DNA from: Flavobacterium aquidurense
Lineage (GTDB): Bacteria; Bacteroidota; Bacteroidia; Flavobacteriales; Flavobacteriaceae
NCBI GenBank assembly: GCA_900107365.1
Contig: FNPS01000001.1
Location: 124,001 to 188,000, forward strand
Reading direction: 5' to 3'
DNA: 64,000 nucleotides
The position numbers and the translations under genes are program-made. This document shows, piece by piece, positions 34,063 through 42,404 of this stretch. Each line of letters opens with the position of its first letter. Position 1 is the stretch's first letter. The notes under the pieces were generated by a model. The model made no database searches, was not told where the DNA came from, and was given only the letters and a program-made list of their open reading frames with translations.

Positions 34063-35571
34063 GTGTCTGATAACAAATCTTCATATCAGCAAATTCTAAA
34101 AACAACTTCACTTTTTGGAGGCGTTCAGTTTTTCAATATTTTAATTTCGATTATCAGAACCAAATTAATTGCGGTTTTTATTGGTCCGGCCGGAATGGGA
34201 ATTATTACTTTGCTGAATTCAACTTTGGGTGTAATAAGCAGTATTTCAGGCTTCGGAATCGAAACCAGTGCTGTAAAAAATATCTCAGAAGATTATAAAA
34301 ATGACGATTTAAAGACCGTTTCCAAAACCATTAAAATCGTAAAAAAGATTGTTTTTTTTACCGGTATTTTTGGAATGTTGCTGACGATTCTTTTGTCAAA
34401 AGCATTAAGTATTATGACTTTTGGAGATTCGAGTCAGACTTATTCTTTTGTATTTATTGCTGTCACGGTTTTATTTAAACAATTGTCATCTGGTCAATTA
34501 GCCGTTTTACAAGGTTTGCGACAAGTGAAATTGCTGGCTAAAGCCAATTTATATGGTAATTTATTCGGATTGCTTTTTTCGATTCCTTTGTATTATTTTT
34601 TAGGAATTGATGCCATAATTCCAACCATAATAATCGCTTCTTTATCAGCTTTAGTTTTCTCTTTTTATTATTCGAATAAATTTAAAACCGATAAGGAAAA
34701 GGTTTCTAATTCGGCGCTTTTATTAGAAGGAAAATCAATTGTAAAATTGGGATTTATGTTGATGATAAGCAGTGTTTTGACACTTTTGTCAACGTATTTG
34801 GTTCAGATTTACATTAGCAAAAATGGAGGTTTAGAACAAGTCGGATTTTACAACGCTGGTTTTACTTTGTTAAATTCTTATGTCGGAATAATTTTTACGG
34901 TAATGAGTACCGATTATTTCCCTAAATTATCTTCAATTAATTTTGATAATGAGAAAGTTAGGGAAATCGTTATGCAACAAGCGTTCATTTCAATCATAAT
35001 TATCACGCCGATTATTGTTCTGTTTTTGACTTTCATTTCGGTTATAATTCCAATTATGTATAGCGCTAATTTCAATGCTGTTATTCCAATGGTTTGTTTC
35101 GGAATTTTAGGAATGTTGTTTCGCGCGGTTTCCTGGGCCATGGGATTTATTTTGATAGCAAAAGGTGATTCAAAAATGTTTATTAAAACAGCAATTGGTT
35201 TTAATATTTTGTCTTTACTAATGAATGTTTCAGGTTATTATTTTTACGGATTAGAAGGTCTCGGATTTAGCTTTTGTCTGTATTTTTTATTCCACTTTAT
35301 AGGATTAAAAATCATTACAAAAAATCGCTATGATTTCTATTTTAATTTGGATTTTTATAAAATCTATTTTGTTTGTTTTGTGCTTTGCTTTAGTACATTT
35401 TTCCTTCGCTATATCGAAACTCCAGTTTTAAAATACGGTTTAATGTTTTTAATGATTGTGATTTCGTTTGCTTTTAGTTTTTATCAATTGAATAAAAAGA
35501 TGAATGTAAGCGAAATATTTACGTCATTTGTTCAGCGAAAAAAAGATAATAATGATTCAGAACAGCTATAG
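34063..35571 (+). CDS. wzx: O-antigen/polysaccharide flippase (Wzx family)
   Basis: A 502-residue integral membrane protein with about 12-14 membrane segments, of the MOP/polysaccharide-synthase superfamily. The start (ILKTTSLFGGVQFFNILIS, then RTKLIAVFIGPAGMGI) is typical of flavobacterial Wzx. It would flip lipid-linked repeat units across the inner membrane. The start codon is GTG at 34063, three bases after the aminotransferase stop. Its end overlaps the acyltransferase gene by 20 bases. Confidence 0.88.
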   Translation: MSDNKSSYQQILKTTSLFGGVQFFNILISIIRTKLIAVFIGPAGMGIITLLNSTLGVISSISGFGIETSAVKNISEDYKNDDLKTVSKTIKIVKKIVFFTGIFGMLLTILLSKALSIMTFGDSSQTYSFVFIAVTVLFKQLSSGQLAVLQGLRQVKLLAKANLYGNLFGLLFSIPLYYFLGIDAIIPTIIIASLSALVFSFYYSNKFKTDKEKVSNSALLLEGKSIVKLGFMLMISSVLTLLSTYLVQIYISKNGGLEQVGFYNAGFTLLNSYVGIIFTVMSTDYFPKLSSINFDNEKVREIVMQQAFISIIIITPIIVLFLTFISVIIPIMYSANFNAVIPMVCFGILGMLFRAVSWAMGFILIAKGDSKMFIKTAIGFNILSLLMNVSGYYFYGLEGLGFSFCLYFLFHFIGLKIITKNRYDFYFNLDFYKIYFVCFVLCFSTFFLRYIETPVLKYGLMFLMIVISFAFSFYQLNKKMNVSEIFTSFVQRKKDNNDSEQL

Positions 35572-36298
35572 AAAATATCGCTCTTTTTATCATAAATTCC
35601 GGTTTTACTGCAAAGTAAACTGGATCAAAACGCTGTATTTTAATTTTAAGAAATTCCCTTTTGAAACGGCTAGAAAGCTTCCGGTTTTCTTTTACGGAAG
35701 AGTAAAATTTACTTCGATAAAAGGAGAAATTCAGATTGAAGGAAATATTCAAAAAGGAATGATTGGTTTTGGTCAGCCTTACGAACTGAATTCGGCTCAT
35801 AAAGGAATTGCTGAAATCTTCATTTTGGGAAAATTAACTTTTAAAGGTAAGTTTCAATTTGGAAAAGACTGTTTTGTTTTTGTGGGAGAAAATGCCATTT
35901 GTGAATTAGGAAATATGGCTTCAATGGCGTCCAACGGGAAAATAATTTGTACCGAAAAAATTGTTCTGGGTGATTACGCAAGATTTGGTTCTGAAGCTCA
36001 GATTATCGATACCAATTTCCATGATTTAATTGATACGCAAACTGACGAAAAACTACAAAAATCAGCTCCTATTTTTATCGGGAATTACAATTTTGGAAGC
36101 AATAGGGTTTCTATTATGAAAGGAACACAAACACCAAATTTCTGTACCATTGCCTCGAATAGTTTGTGTACGAAAGATTATAAAAGTTTAGGAGAAAATA
36201 TTTTGATTGGAGGAATTCCGGCAAAATTGATTCGATCGAATATTTCAAGGGATTGGGAAGGCGAGAAACAACAATTAGATGATTTTTTGATGATTTGA
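35552..36298 (+). CDS. Left-handed beta-helix (hexapeptide) acyltransferase
   Basis: A 248-residue protein from ATG 35552. The middle and C-terminal part carries hexapeptide-like turns (LGKLTFKGKFQFGKDCFVFV, IGNYNFGSNRVSIMKG, CTIASNSLCTKDY) ending ILIGGIPAKLI, as in serine-acetyltransferase-like sugar O- or N-acetyltransferases. It likely decorates the polysaccharide repeat. An in-frame TTG at 35528 would lengthen it by eight residues and the overlap with wzx to 44 bases; ATG is preferred. Confidence 0.78.
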   Translation: MIQNSYRKYRSFYHKFRFYCKVNWIKTLYFNFKKFPFETARKLPVFFYGRVKFTSIKGEIQIEGNIQKGMIGFGQPYELNSAHKGIAEIFILGKLTFKGKFQFGKDCFVFVGENAICELGNMASMASNGKIICTEKIVLGDYARFGSEAQIIDTNFHDLIDTQTDEKLQKSAPIFIGNYNFGSNRVSIMKGTQTPNFCTIASNSLCTKDYKSLGENILIGGIPAKLIRSNISRDWEGEKQQLDDFLMI

Positions 36299-36319
36299 TT
36301 TAATAGTAATATTAAAAAA

Positions 36320-36480
36320 GTCCCATAGGGACGTCATGTTTATAGAAATATAAATTTGTGTTTTCCAAAGCCCCATCGGGGTGACATGTTAAATTTACAC
36401 ATAATAAATATGTCGCTCCGCTGGAGCTTTAAATCGGAATCAAATAATTTTCTATAAACATTTTGCTCCGCTGGAGCTTT
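36320..36480. repeat. Palindromic repeat block A (REP-like)
   Basis: In order: GTCCCATAGGGAC (36320), ATGTTTATAGAAA, CCCCATCGGGGTGACAT (36371), then GCTCCGCTGGAGCTTT (36415), TTTCTATAAACATTTT and a second GCTCCGCTGGAGCTTT (36465). The two halves are related as inverted copies. The same set of units occurs at 40239-40444. Confidence 0.85.
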
Positions 36481-36507
36481 CTCATTTTTATGGCCATTAT
36501 CTTTGCG

Positions 36508-37407
36508 TTATGCGAAAACTATTCTAAATCTTTGTTTTACTTCCAATAAAATATATTTCAAAAACAATAAATAATCAGCTGTTTTAAAAGCCAAAATCAT
36601 TTCAAAATGCATTCTTTTCAGGATCGCTCTATGTTCAATTTTAGATTGATTTAATCGAATTGCTTTCTGAATTATTAAATAGGTCGAATAATTTATTTTC
36701 TTAGATCTCGCATCATTTTTAATGAAAAAATGAGTTCCTAAAGAAGTGGTCGAAATCCTTTTTTTGATTAAAATTTTATCAATATAATCAAAATTATAAA
36801 TCCGGGAAGCTCTAATCCAAAGATCTAAATCTTCATAAGCCAGATTTTCGTCGTAACCATTCAAAGTATCAAAAACTGATTTTTTAACCATTGATGAAAC
36901 GGAACAAATACTATTTCCACCAGAAATAACACTCAAATAAATATCTCCGGTTGCTCTTTTTTCGATTGTTTTTTTATCGAAATCAACAGGGAAATAATAA
37001 AAATAGGAATTTCCTTTATCATTAATTAATTCGGCATTTCCGTAAACAACGCCTAAGTTTTTAAAAGAACTTTCCTGAAAAGCTTTTAACTGTGAGGAAA
37101 CGCAATTTGGCAACAAAACATCATCACAAGCCAAATCAATAATATAATCGCCTTTGGCTAACTTAAGTGCTTTATTGAAGGATTTTGTACTTCCTAAATT
37201 GGTTTCATTGGGTATAAATTGAACTTCAGGATAATTGATAAGCCATTTCTCAATTGTTTCTTTAGAATTATCGGTACTAAAATCATCTACAACAATCACT
37301 TCAATAAAAGGATAATCCTGATTTATTGCCGAAAATAAACTCTCCACAACATACTTTTCCTGATTGTAACACAAGCAAATAATGGTCACTAATGATTTAT
37401 CTTGCAT
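36508..37407 (-). CDS. Glycosyltransferase family 2
   Basis: A 299-residue GT-A-fold enzyme. The N-terminal LVTIICLCYNQEKYVVESL and VIVVDDFSTDNS are the nucleotide-sugar-binding motifs of family 2, and the metal-binding DxD region reads DLACDDVLLP. LAYEDLDLWIRAS matches the ED/LDLW acceptor motif. It runs against the direction of its neighbours and stands alone between repeat block A and the next glycosyltransferase run. The 235-base upstream gap holds an inverted repeat with arms TTTTGCCAC/GTGGCAAAA (37478-37541). Donor and acceptor unknown. Confidence 0.9.
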   Translation of the reverse strand: MQDKSLVTIICLCYNQEKYVVESLFSAINQDYPFIEVIVVDDFSTDNSKETIEKWLINYPEVQFIPNETNLGSTKSFNKALKLAKGDYIIDLACDDVLLPNCVSSQLKAFQESSFKNLGVVYGNAELINDKGNSYFYYFPVDFDKKTIEKRATGDIYLSVISGGNSICSVSSMVKKSVFDTLNGYDENLAYEDLDLWIRASRIYNFDYIDKILIKKRISTTSLGTHFFIKNDARSKKINYSTYLIIQKAIRLNQSKIEHRAILKRMHFEMILAFKTADYLLFLKYILLEVKQRFRIVFA

Positions 37408-37612
37408 ATTGTTTTTAATGAGTTAGTTTCCTTATTAGAGGAACAAAGATATTTTAATGTGGCAGGAATTTTAAATATTTTGCCACTGATTAATGGATTT
37501 AAAAAGATTGAATCATTTTAATCTTGCAATCTGTGGCAAAACTAAATAATTCTATGCTTTTCGATTTACTTAAAAAAATAGATTTTTAAATAAACGCAAC
37601 AGTTAAGAGTTA

Positions 37613-37620
37613 TATATTTG
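37613..37620 (+). promoter_or_regulatory. -7 box for the second glycosyltransferase run
   Basis: TATATTTG, exact match to TAnnTTTG, 22 bases before ATG 37643. It suggests the run 37643-40230 has its own promoter. Confidence 0.5.
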
Positions 37621-37642
37621 ATACGAAAATAAGAAATCACAG

Positions 37643-38740
37643 ATGATATTGTCTCACAAAAAAAAGAAAATTGCTTTAATTGGCTATCGCTTAAGCGGAG
37701 GCGGGAGCGATAAAGTAATGGCAAATTTGTCAATTTTTTTTGAAAGACAAGGTTTTGAAGTGGATCTTATTATCGTTCTGGATGAAGTAAGTTTTCCGTA
37801 TTCTGGAAAGCTGGTAAATCTCGGATTACTCAAAAACAAAAGCAACGGATTCTTCAACAAAATTAAAAGATTATGGGCTTTACGAACGTATCTAAACGAG
37901 AATAATTTCGATTTTATTATCGATTTTCGTTTTCGAACCAAGATAATTCAGGAACTTGTTCTTGCTCGATTTATTTACAATAGCAAGACCATTTTTACCG
38001 TTCATAGTTTTTTGATTGATCATTATATGCCGAATAATTCGTGGTTAACGAGATTGATGTACAATCATTGTTTTGCGAATGTGGCGCTTACAAATGAGAT
38101 GAAAACATTGATTGAAAGAAAGCATCAGTTAAAAAACGTTGTCATGATTCATAATCCAATTTATTTGGAAGAAATTATAAAAAAGCAAAATGAAAAAATT
38201 GATTTAGAATTTGATTTTGTAATCGCTATTGGTCAATATGAAAATGGAATAAAGCAGTTTGATAAATTGATTTCAGCTTACGCTCAATCTGATTTGTCTC
38301 AAAAACAAATTCATTTTGTAATTATTGGAAATGGCGACGAAACAAAGCTTAAAAAAGCAATTTTAGAAAATAATATTTCCGGATTTGTGCATCTTTTGGG
38401 CTATCAAAACAATCCTTTTAAATATCTAAGCAAAGCTAAATTTTTGGTTTTAAGCAGTAAAAATGAAGGTTTTCCGAACGTTATTTTAGAATCTTTGGCG
38501 TGTGAAATTCCTGTTGTTTCTTTTGATTGTGATTTCGGGCCGAGAGATATGATTACTTCTTTTGAAAATGGAATTTTAGTAGAAAATCAAAATTGGGAAA
38601 AATTAGCGGAGGCCATGAATTTATTGATTTCAAATGAAGTTTTGTACCAACATTGTAAAGAAAAAACACTTGAAAGTATTGAACCATTTTTATTAGAAAA
38701 AATAGGGAAGGAATGGCTATATTTACTCAAAGCCAATTAA
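37643..38740 (+). CDS. Glycosyltransferase family 4
   Basis: A 365-residue GT-B-fold enzyme. IALIGYRLSGGGSDKVMANL is the N-terminal domain start. The C-terminal domain has the donor-binding motifs VIIGNGDETKL, VHLLGYQNNPF and SSKNEGFPNVILESLACEIP (E-x7-E motif). It is followed by the FdtA-like gene after 3 bases, so the two are cotranscribed. It probably adds one sugar in the repeat unit. Confidence 0.9.
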   Translation: MILSHKKKKIALIGYRLSGGGSDKVMANLSIFFERQGFEVDLIIVLDEVSFPYSGKLVNLGLLKNKSNGFFNKIKRLWALRTYLNENNFDFIIDFRFRTKIIQELVLARFIYNSKTIFTVHSFLIDHYMPNNSWLTRLMYNHCFANVALTNEMKTLIERKHQLKNVVMIHNPIYLEEIIKKQNEKIDLEFDFVIAIGQYENGIKQFDKLISAYAQSDLSQKQIHFVIIGNGDETKLKKAILENNISGFVHLLGYQNNPFKYLSKAKFLVLSSKNEGFPNVILESLACEIPVVSFDCDFGPRDMITSFENGILVENQNWEKLAEAMNLLISNEVLYQHCKEKTLESIEPFLLEKIGKEWLYLLKAN

Positions 38741-38743
38741 AAT

Positions 38744-39148
38744 ATGACGACAATTCAGGACATAGCATTATTAAAAATTCCGGTTGTAGAGGACTTAAGC
38801 GGGAATTTGGCTTTTATTCAAAATGATGTTTTACCATTTGAATTCAAACGTGTTTACTATTTGTTTGATGTGCCGAGTAGTGCTTTTCGTGGCGGACATT
38901 CACACATAGAACAGCACGAAGTTTTAATTGCTTTAAGCGGAAGTTTTGAAGTAATCTTAAACGATGGGACCAACAAAAAAAGTTATTTACTGAACAAACC
39001 TAATATTGGTTTACATCTTCCAAAAGGAATTTGGCGAGAATTAGAAAATTTTTCTTCAGGTGCTGTTTGCCTGGTTTTGGCTTCTGATGTTTTTGAAGAA
39101 TCCGATTATATCAGGGATTATGATGTTTTTTTGAAATCTAAAAAATGA
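38744..39148 (+). CDS. Sugar 3,4-ketoisomerase, FdtA/QdtA-like (WxcM C-terminal type)
   Basis: A 134-residue cupin. The landmarks of this family are all visible: PVVEDLSGNLAF near the start, FKRVYYLFDVP, RGGHSHIEQHEVLIALSGSF with the catalytic histidines, and a YIRDYD ending. It would convert dTDP-4-keto-6-deoxyglucose to the 3-keto isomer, the substrate of an FdtB/QdtB aminotransferase such as the one at 32959. Whether the product is the galacto (Fuc3N) or gluco (Qui3N) form cannot be told by eye. It overlaps the next gene by 4 bases. Confidence 0.85.
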   Translation: MTTIQDIALLKIPVVEDLSGNLAFIQNDVLPFEFKRVYYLFDVPSSAFRGGHSHIEQHEVLIALSGSFEVILNDGTNKKSYLLNKPNIGLHLPKGIWRELENFSSGAVCLVLASDVFEESDYIRDYDVFLKSKK

Positions 39149-40230
39149 GACTGCTTTACATTGTTCCAAAAATAAAAAGTGCTGGTGGAGTTGCCAGAGT
39201 TTTGGCTATTAAAGCCAATTATTTTGTAGAGCATTTTGGTTATGAAGTTCATATTTTATCTCAAAATGAGGAAAATGATTCTCCTTTTTATGATTTTGAT
39301 ATTGAAATAGTCTTTCATAATATGATTTTGAAAGGCAATGTTTTTAAGTTCTTCAATTCTTTTCAAAAGCAAATCAATCAGAAGATTAGCCAAATAAAAC
39401 CAGATGTTATTTTGGTTGCTGATAATGGCTTAAAAGCATTTATTTTTCCTTTAATAGCTAAAACGAAAGTTCCAATTGTATTCGAATCTCATGGTTCTAA
39501 ATTTATTGAAGAAGTGCAACAAAAAACGAATTTTGTCTCCAAATCAATTCAAAAAATTAAATATCGATTCAAAGATTTTGGCACTCAAAAATTCACTAAA
39601 ATAGTGGCGCTTTCAGAAGAAAATTTGAAAGAATGGAACGTTAAAAATGGTGTTGTGATTCCGAATCCATCCTGGATAAAAAGCAAAAAAAATGCCGATT
39701 TAAAACAGAAAAAAGTAATCGCAATTGCCCGAAATTCGTATGAAAAAGGTTTAGATAGATTGTTATTAATCTGGAAGGTAATCGGAGAAAAATATCCTGA
39801 TTGGACATTAGATATTTATACAGATGATGTCGATTCTTTAGAAGAAGCAGCATTGAAATTAGAAATAGAAACGGGAATTAATTATCTGCATTTTGTCAAA
39901 AATATTCAGGATAAATATTTGAAATCGTCTATTTACGTGATGACTTCCAGAACAGAAGGTTTTCCGATGGTTTTATTGGAAGCAATGGGTTCTGGTTTAC
40001 CGTGTATGGCGTACGATTGTCCAACTGGTCTGCGAGCGATCATTACAAACGCAGAAAATGGATTTTTAATTCCGGATAATAATATTGAAATGTATGTCCA
40101 AAAACTTTCTTTTTTAATTGAAAATGAAGAAGTAAGATTGAAATTTGGTTTGGATGCGAAAGAAAGATCAAAAGAATATTCGGTCAAAAAAATAATGGGG
40201 CAGTGGAAGGAGTTTTTGGAAAGTTTATAA
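39145..40230 (+). CDS. Glycosyltransferase family 4
   Basis: A 361-residue GT-B enzyme. LLYIVPKIKSAGGVARVLAI opens the acceptor domain, and the donor domain has IAIARNSYEKGLDRLL and TSRTEGFPMVLLEAMGSGLP with the E-x7-E motif, then YDCPTGLRAIITN. It overlaps the FdtA-like gene by 4 bases and ends the plus-strand run; repeat block B begins 9 bases after its stop. Specific linkage unknown. Confidence 0.9.
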   Translation: MRLLYIVPKIKSAGGVARVLAIKANYFVEHFGYEVHILSQNEENDSPFYDFDIEIVFHNMILKGNVFKFFNSFQKQINQKISQIKPDVILVADNGLKAFIFPLIAKTKVPIVFESHGSKFIEEVQQKTNFVSKSIQKIKYRFKDFGTQKFTKIVALSEENLKEWNVKNGVVIPNPSWIKSKKNADLKQKKVIAIARNSYEKGLDRLLLIWKVIGEKYPDWTLDIYTDDVDSLEEAALKLEIETGINYLHFVKNIQDKYLKSSIYVMTSRTEGFPMVLLEAMGSGLPCMAYDCPTGLRAIITNAENGFLIPDNNIEMYVQKLSFLIENEEVRLKFGLDAKERSKEYSVKKIMGQWKEFLESL

Positions 40231-40238
40231 GTTATTAA

Positions 40239-40444
40239 GTCCCATCGGGACGGAATGTTTATAGAAATAAAGATTCAACATTCCACAAACCCCATCGGGG
40301 TGGCATATTTAATATTCAAGAATATATCGCTCCGCTGGAGCTTTCTCTTGGAACATTGTTGATTATCTATAAACATTTTGCTCCGCTGGAGCTTAATTTG
40401 CAACTCGACTGATTAGCTATAAACATTTTGCTCCGCTGGAGCTT
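40239..40444. repeat. Palindromic repeat block B (REP-like)
   Basis: GTCCCATCGGGAC (40239), ATGTTTATAGAAATAAA, CCCCATCGGGGTGGCAT, then three copies of GCTCCGCTGGAGCTT (near 40330, 40380, 40430), two preceded by CTATAAACATTTT. The same units as block A at 36320. The last copy runs into the stop codon of the minus-strand gene at 40443. Confidence 0.85.
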
Positions 40445-41300
40445 ACATTTTTAAGCTACAAAAATATCCTAATTTATAAAGATCAAACAAAAACAAAGAA
40501 GGATTTTGAGAAAGCAAATTCCGTTCAATTTTGATTTGATTTTTTTTGAAGAGGAAAGATGAAAATTTTGCTAGTTTTAGCTTTTTTAGGAATTCAAATG
40601 CCTTAATAATTTTACTGTCTTCTCTAGAAATTTTATCTGAATTATAAAGAAAAAAAAGATTTTCTAAAGCAATTTTAGTTTTATTCAAAAATACTTCTGA
40701 AGTTTCTAAATTCAAATGAAAAGTTGGATTTTCAATTTGGGAAATTGCAAGATTATTTTTCTTCAAAACAGCGAAAAAACACAAATCTTCGTAACCATAT
40801 TTTGTAATAGAATCATCGAAAGGATATTGTAGAAAAACGTCTTTTTTAATCCATAAATTAGAAGTCAGAATAGCAGAAGTTTCTCTTTTTTGTCCGTAAA
40901 CCCAACGCAAAAGCTGTTCTTTTTCAGGTTTTTTATCTTCGTAAATAATTCCGCCGAAAAGGATATTTTCTGATGAATCTGAAATTACGTCAACGTAGTT
41001 TTGGATAAAAGTAGCATCAGCGGGAAAAGTATCACAATCGAGAATTAAGAGCCAATCATAAACTGCCTTTTGAGCTAAAGAATTGATGTTTTTTCCTCTT
41101 CCTAAATTGATTTCATTTATAAAAAAGGAACAATTTGGAATGAGGTTAACTTCTTGATTGATTGTGTTTTTTTGTGAATTGGATCCGTCGTCCTGACAAA
41201 GAATTTCAAAAGTAATTCCACTGACATTGCATTGCCTTACTAACTCATGTACAAGTGGTAAAACAGTATAATTATAAACCGGAATTAAGATGGAAAGCAT
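40443..41300 (-). CDS. Glycosyltransferase family 2
   Basis: A 285-residue GT-A enzyme. LSILIPVYNYTVLPLV and EILCQDDGSNS give the family 2 nucleotide-binding motifs, followed by LILDCDTFPAD (DxD-type) and GYEDLCFFAVLKKN. Its ATG overlaps the stop codon of the FtsE-like gene (TAATG at 41298-41302), so it is translated from the same message as that ATPase. This odd pairing links polysaccharide synthesis and a division-type ATPase only by position. Confidence 0.88.
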   Translation of the reverse strand: MLSILIPVYNYTVLPLVHELVRQCNVSGITFEILCQDDGSNSQKNTINQEVNLIPNCSFFINEINLGRGKNINSLAQKAVYDWLLILDCDTFPADATFIQNYVDVISDSSENILFGGIIYEDKKPEKEQLLRWVYGQKRETSAILTSNLWIKKDVFLQYPFDDSITKYGYEDLCFFAVLKKNNLAISQIENPTFHLNLETSEVFLNKTKIALENLFFLYNSDKISREDSKIIKAFEFLKKLKLAKFSSFLFKKNQIKIERNLLSQNPSLFLFDLYKLGYFCSLKM

Positions 41301-41983
41301 TACACAGAGCGTTGTACCACTTCGAAGATTCTTTCATCTTCGCACTTCAATGTTTTAGATGGGAATTTCATTAGCAAAGCATAATCGTGCGTTGCCATGA
41401 TAACCGTTTTGCCAAGTGCATTAATATTTTTCAGTACTTCAAGAACCTCAGAACTTGTTTGTGGATCAAGGTTTCCAGTTGGTTCATCAGCAAGGATGAA
41501 TTCAGGATCATTCAATAAAGCACGGGCAATTGCTACACGTTGTTGTTCACCTCCGGAAAGCTGATGTGGCATTTTATTAACGAAATCTTTCATGCCAACT
41601 TTATCCAGAACTTCATCGATTTTGTGTTCCATAGCTTCTTTTTCAGTCCATCCTGTTGCTTTTAAAACAAACAACATATTGTCTTTTATAGAACGGTCCG
41701 GAAGCAATTTGAAATCCTGAAATACAATTCCAATTTTACGTCTCAAATACGGAATATCACTTTCTTTTAAAGTTGCCAGATCAAATTCAACTATATGACC
41801 TTCTCCTTCGCTTAAAGGTAAATCTGCATATAAAGTTTTTAAGAAACTACTTTTCCCGGAACCTGTTTTTCCAATGATGTAAATAAATTCACCATGCTGA
41901 ACATCTAAATTAATATGAGATAAAATTTTTCTTCCTTCCTGATATATAGTGACTTCTTTAAGAGATAGTACGGTTTGTGACAT
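41300..41983 (-). CDS. ftsE: FtsE-like ABC transporter ATP-binding protein
   Basis: A 227-residue ABC ATPase. Walker A is GKTGSGKSSF, signature is LSGGEQQRV, Walker B is FILADEPTGNLD, and the switch histidine lies in MATHD. The order of landmarks (YLRRKIGIVFQDFKLLPDRS) is that of FtsE, which with FtsX controls cell-wall hydrolases at division. No ftsX is in the window, but FtsE encoded apart from FtsX is known in Bacteroidota. Assignment to FtsE over other small ABC ATPases is likely, not certain. Confidence 0.85.
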   Translation of the reverse strand: MSQTVLSLKEVTIYQEGRKILSHINLDVQHGEFIYIIGKTGSGKSSFLKTLYADLPLSEGEGHIVEFDLATLKESDIPYLRRKIGIVFQDFKLLPDRSIKDNMLFVLKATGWTEKEAMEHKIDEVLDKVGMKDFVNKMPHQLSGGEQQRVAIARALLNDPEFILADEPTGNLDPQTSSEVLEVLKNINALGKTVIMATHDYALLMKFPSKTLKCEDERIFEVVQRSV

Positions 41984-42080
41984 AATAAAATTGATTTGAT
42001 TGGTAAAAGTAAGAAGTTAACGGTTGGATTCAAAATAAATTTCAATCATTTCTGATAAAAAAATGAAATGGAAATTTTTC

Positions 42081-42280
42081 ACCATATAAGTCATATAAGG
42101 TCATTGTAGCAAATTGTCGAAAAGATTTTATTGCAAAAAATGTATAAGTACATAAGTGTATAAATGCATTTTAATCGATTGTGGTAAAAGTTTTTTATTT
42201 CGAAAAACTTATATGACCTTCAGAGTTGTATACGAAGCTAAAAGCCTCTAGCTTATAATTACTTATATCACTTATATGGT
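42081..42280. repeat. 8- and 9-bp-period arrays with inverted partners in a 421-base spacer
   Basis: CCATATAAG and TCATATAAG (42082-42099), TGTATAAG, TACATAAG, TGTATAAA (42141-42164), and on the far side CTTATATGACCTT (42208-42220) and ACTTATATCACTTATATGG (42261-42279). ACCATATAAGT at 42081 and ACTTATATGGT at 42270 are exact complements. This is the main content of the gap 41984-42404. Confidence 0.6.
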
Positions 42281-42377
42281 AGAAAAATAAGCGCTCAGAA
42301 GCTGTTAAATGTGGTATGTTAAATTTTTTGTTCATAATAAATGCGAGAAACGTTTCGTTATAGACGGTATAAAATGA

Positions 42378-42385
42378 TACATTTG
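42378..42385 (+). promoter_or_regulatory. -7 box for the TPR gene
   Basis: TACATTTG, exact match to TAnnTTTG, 19 bases before the ATG at 42405. Confidence 0.45.
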
Positions 42386-42404
42386 AATACTAAACATAAT
42401 TACA

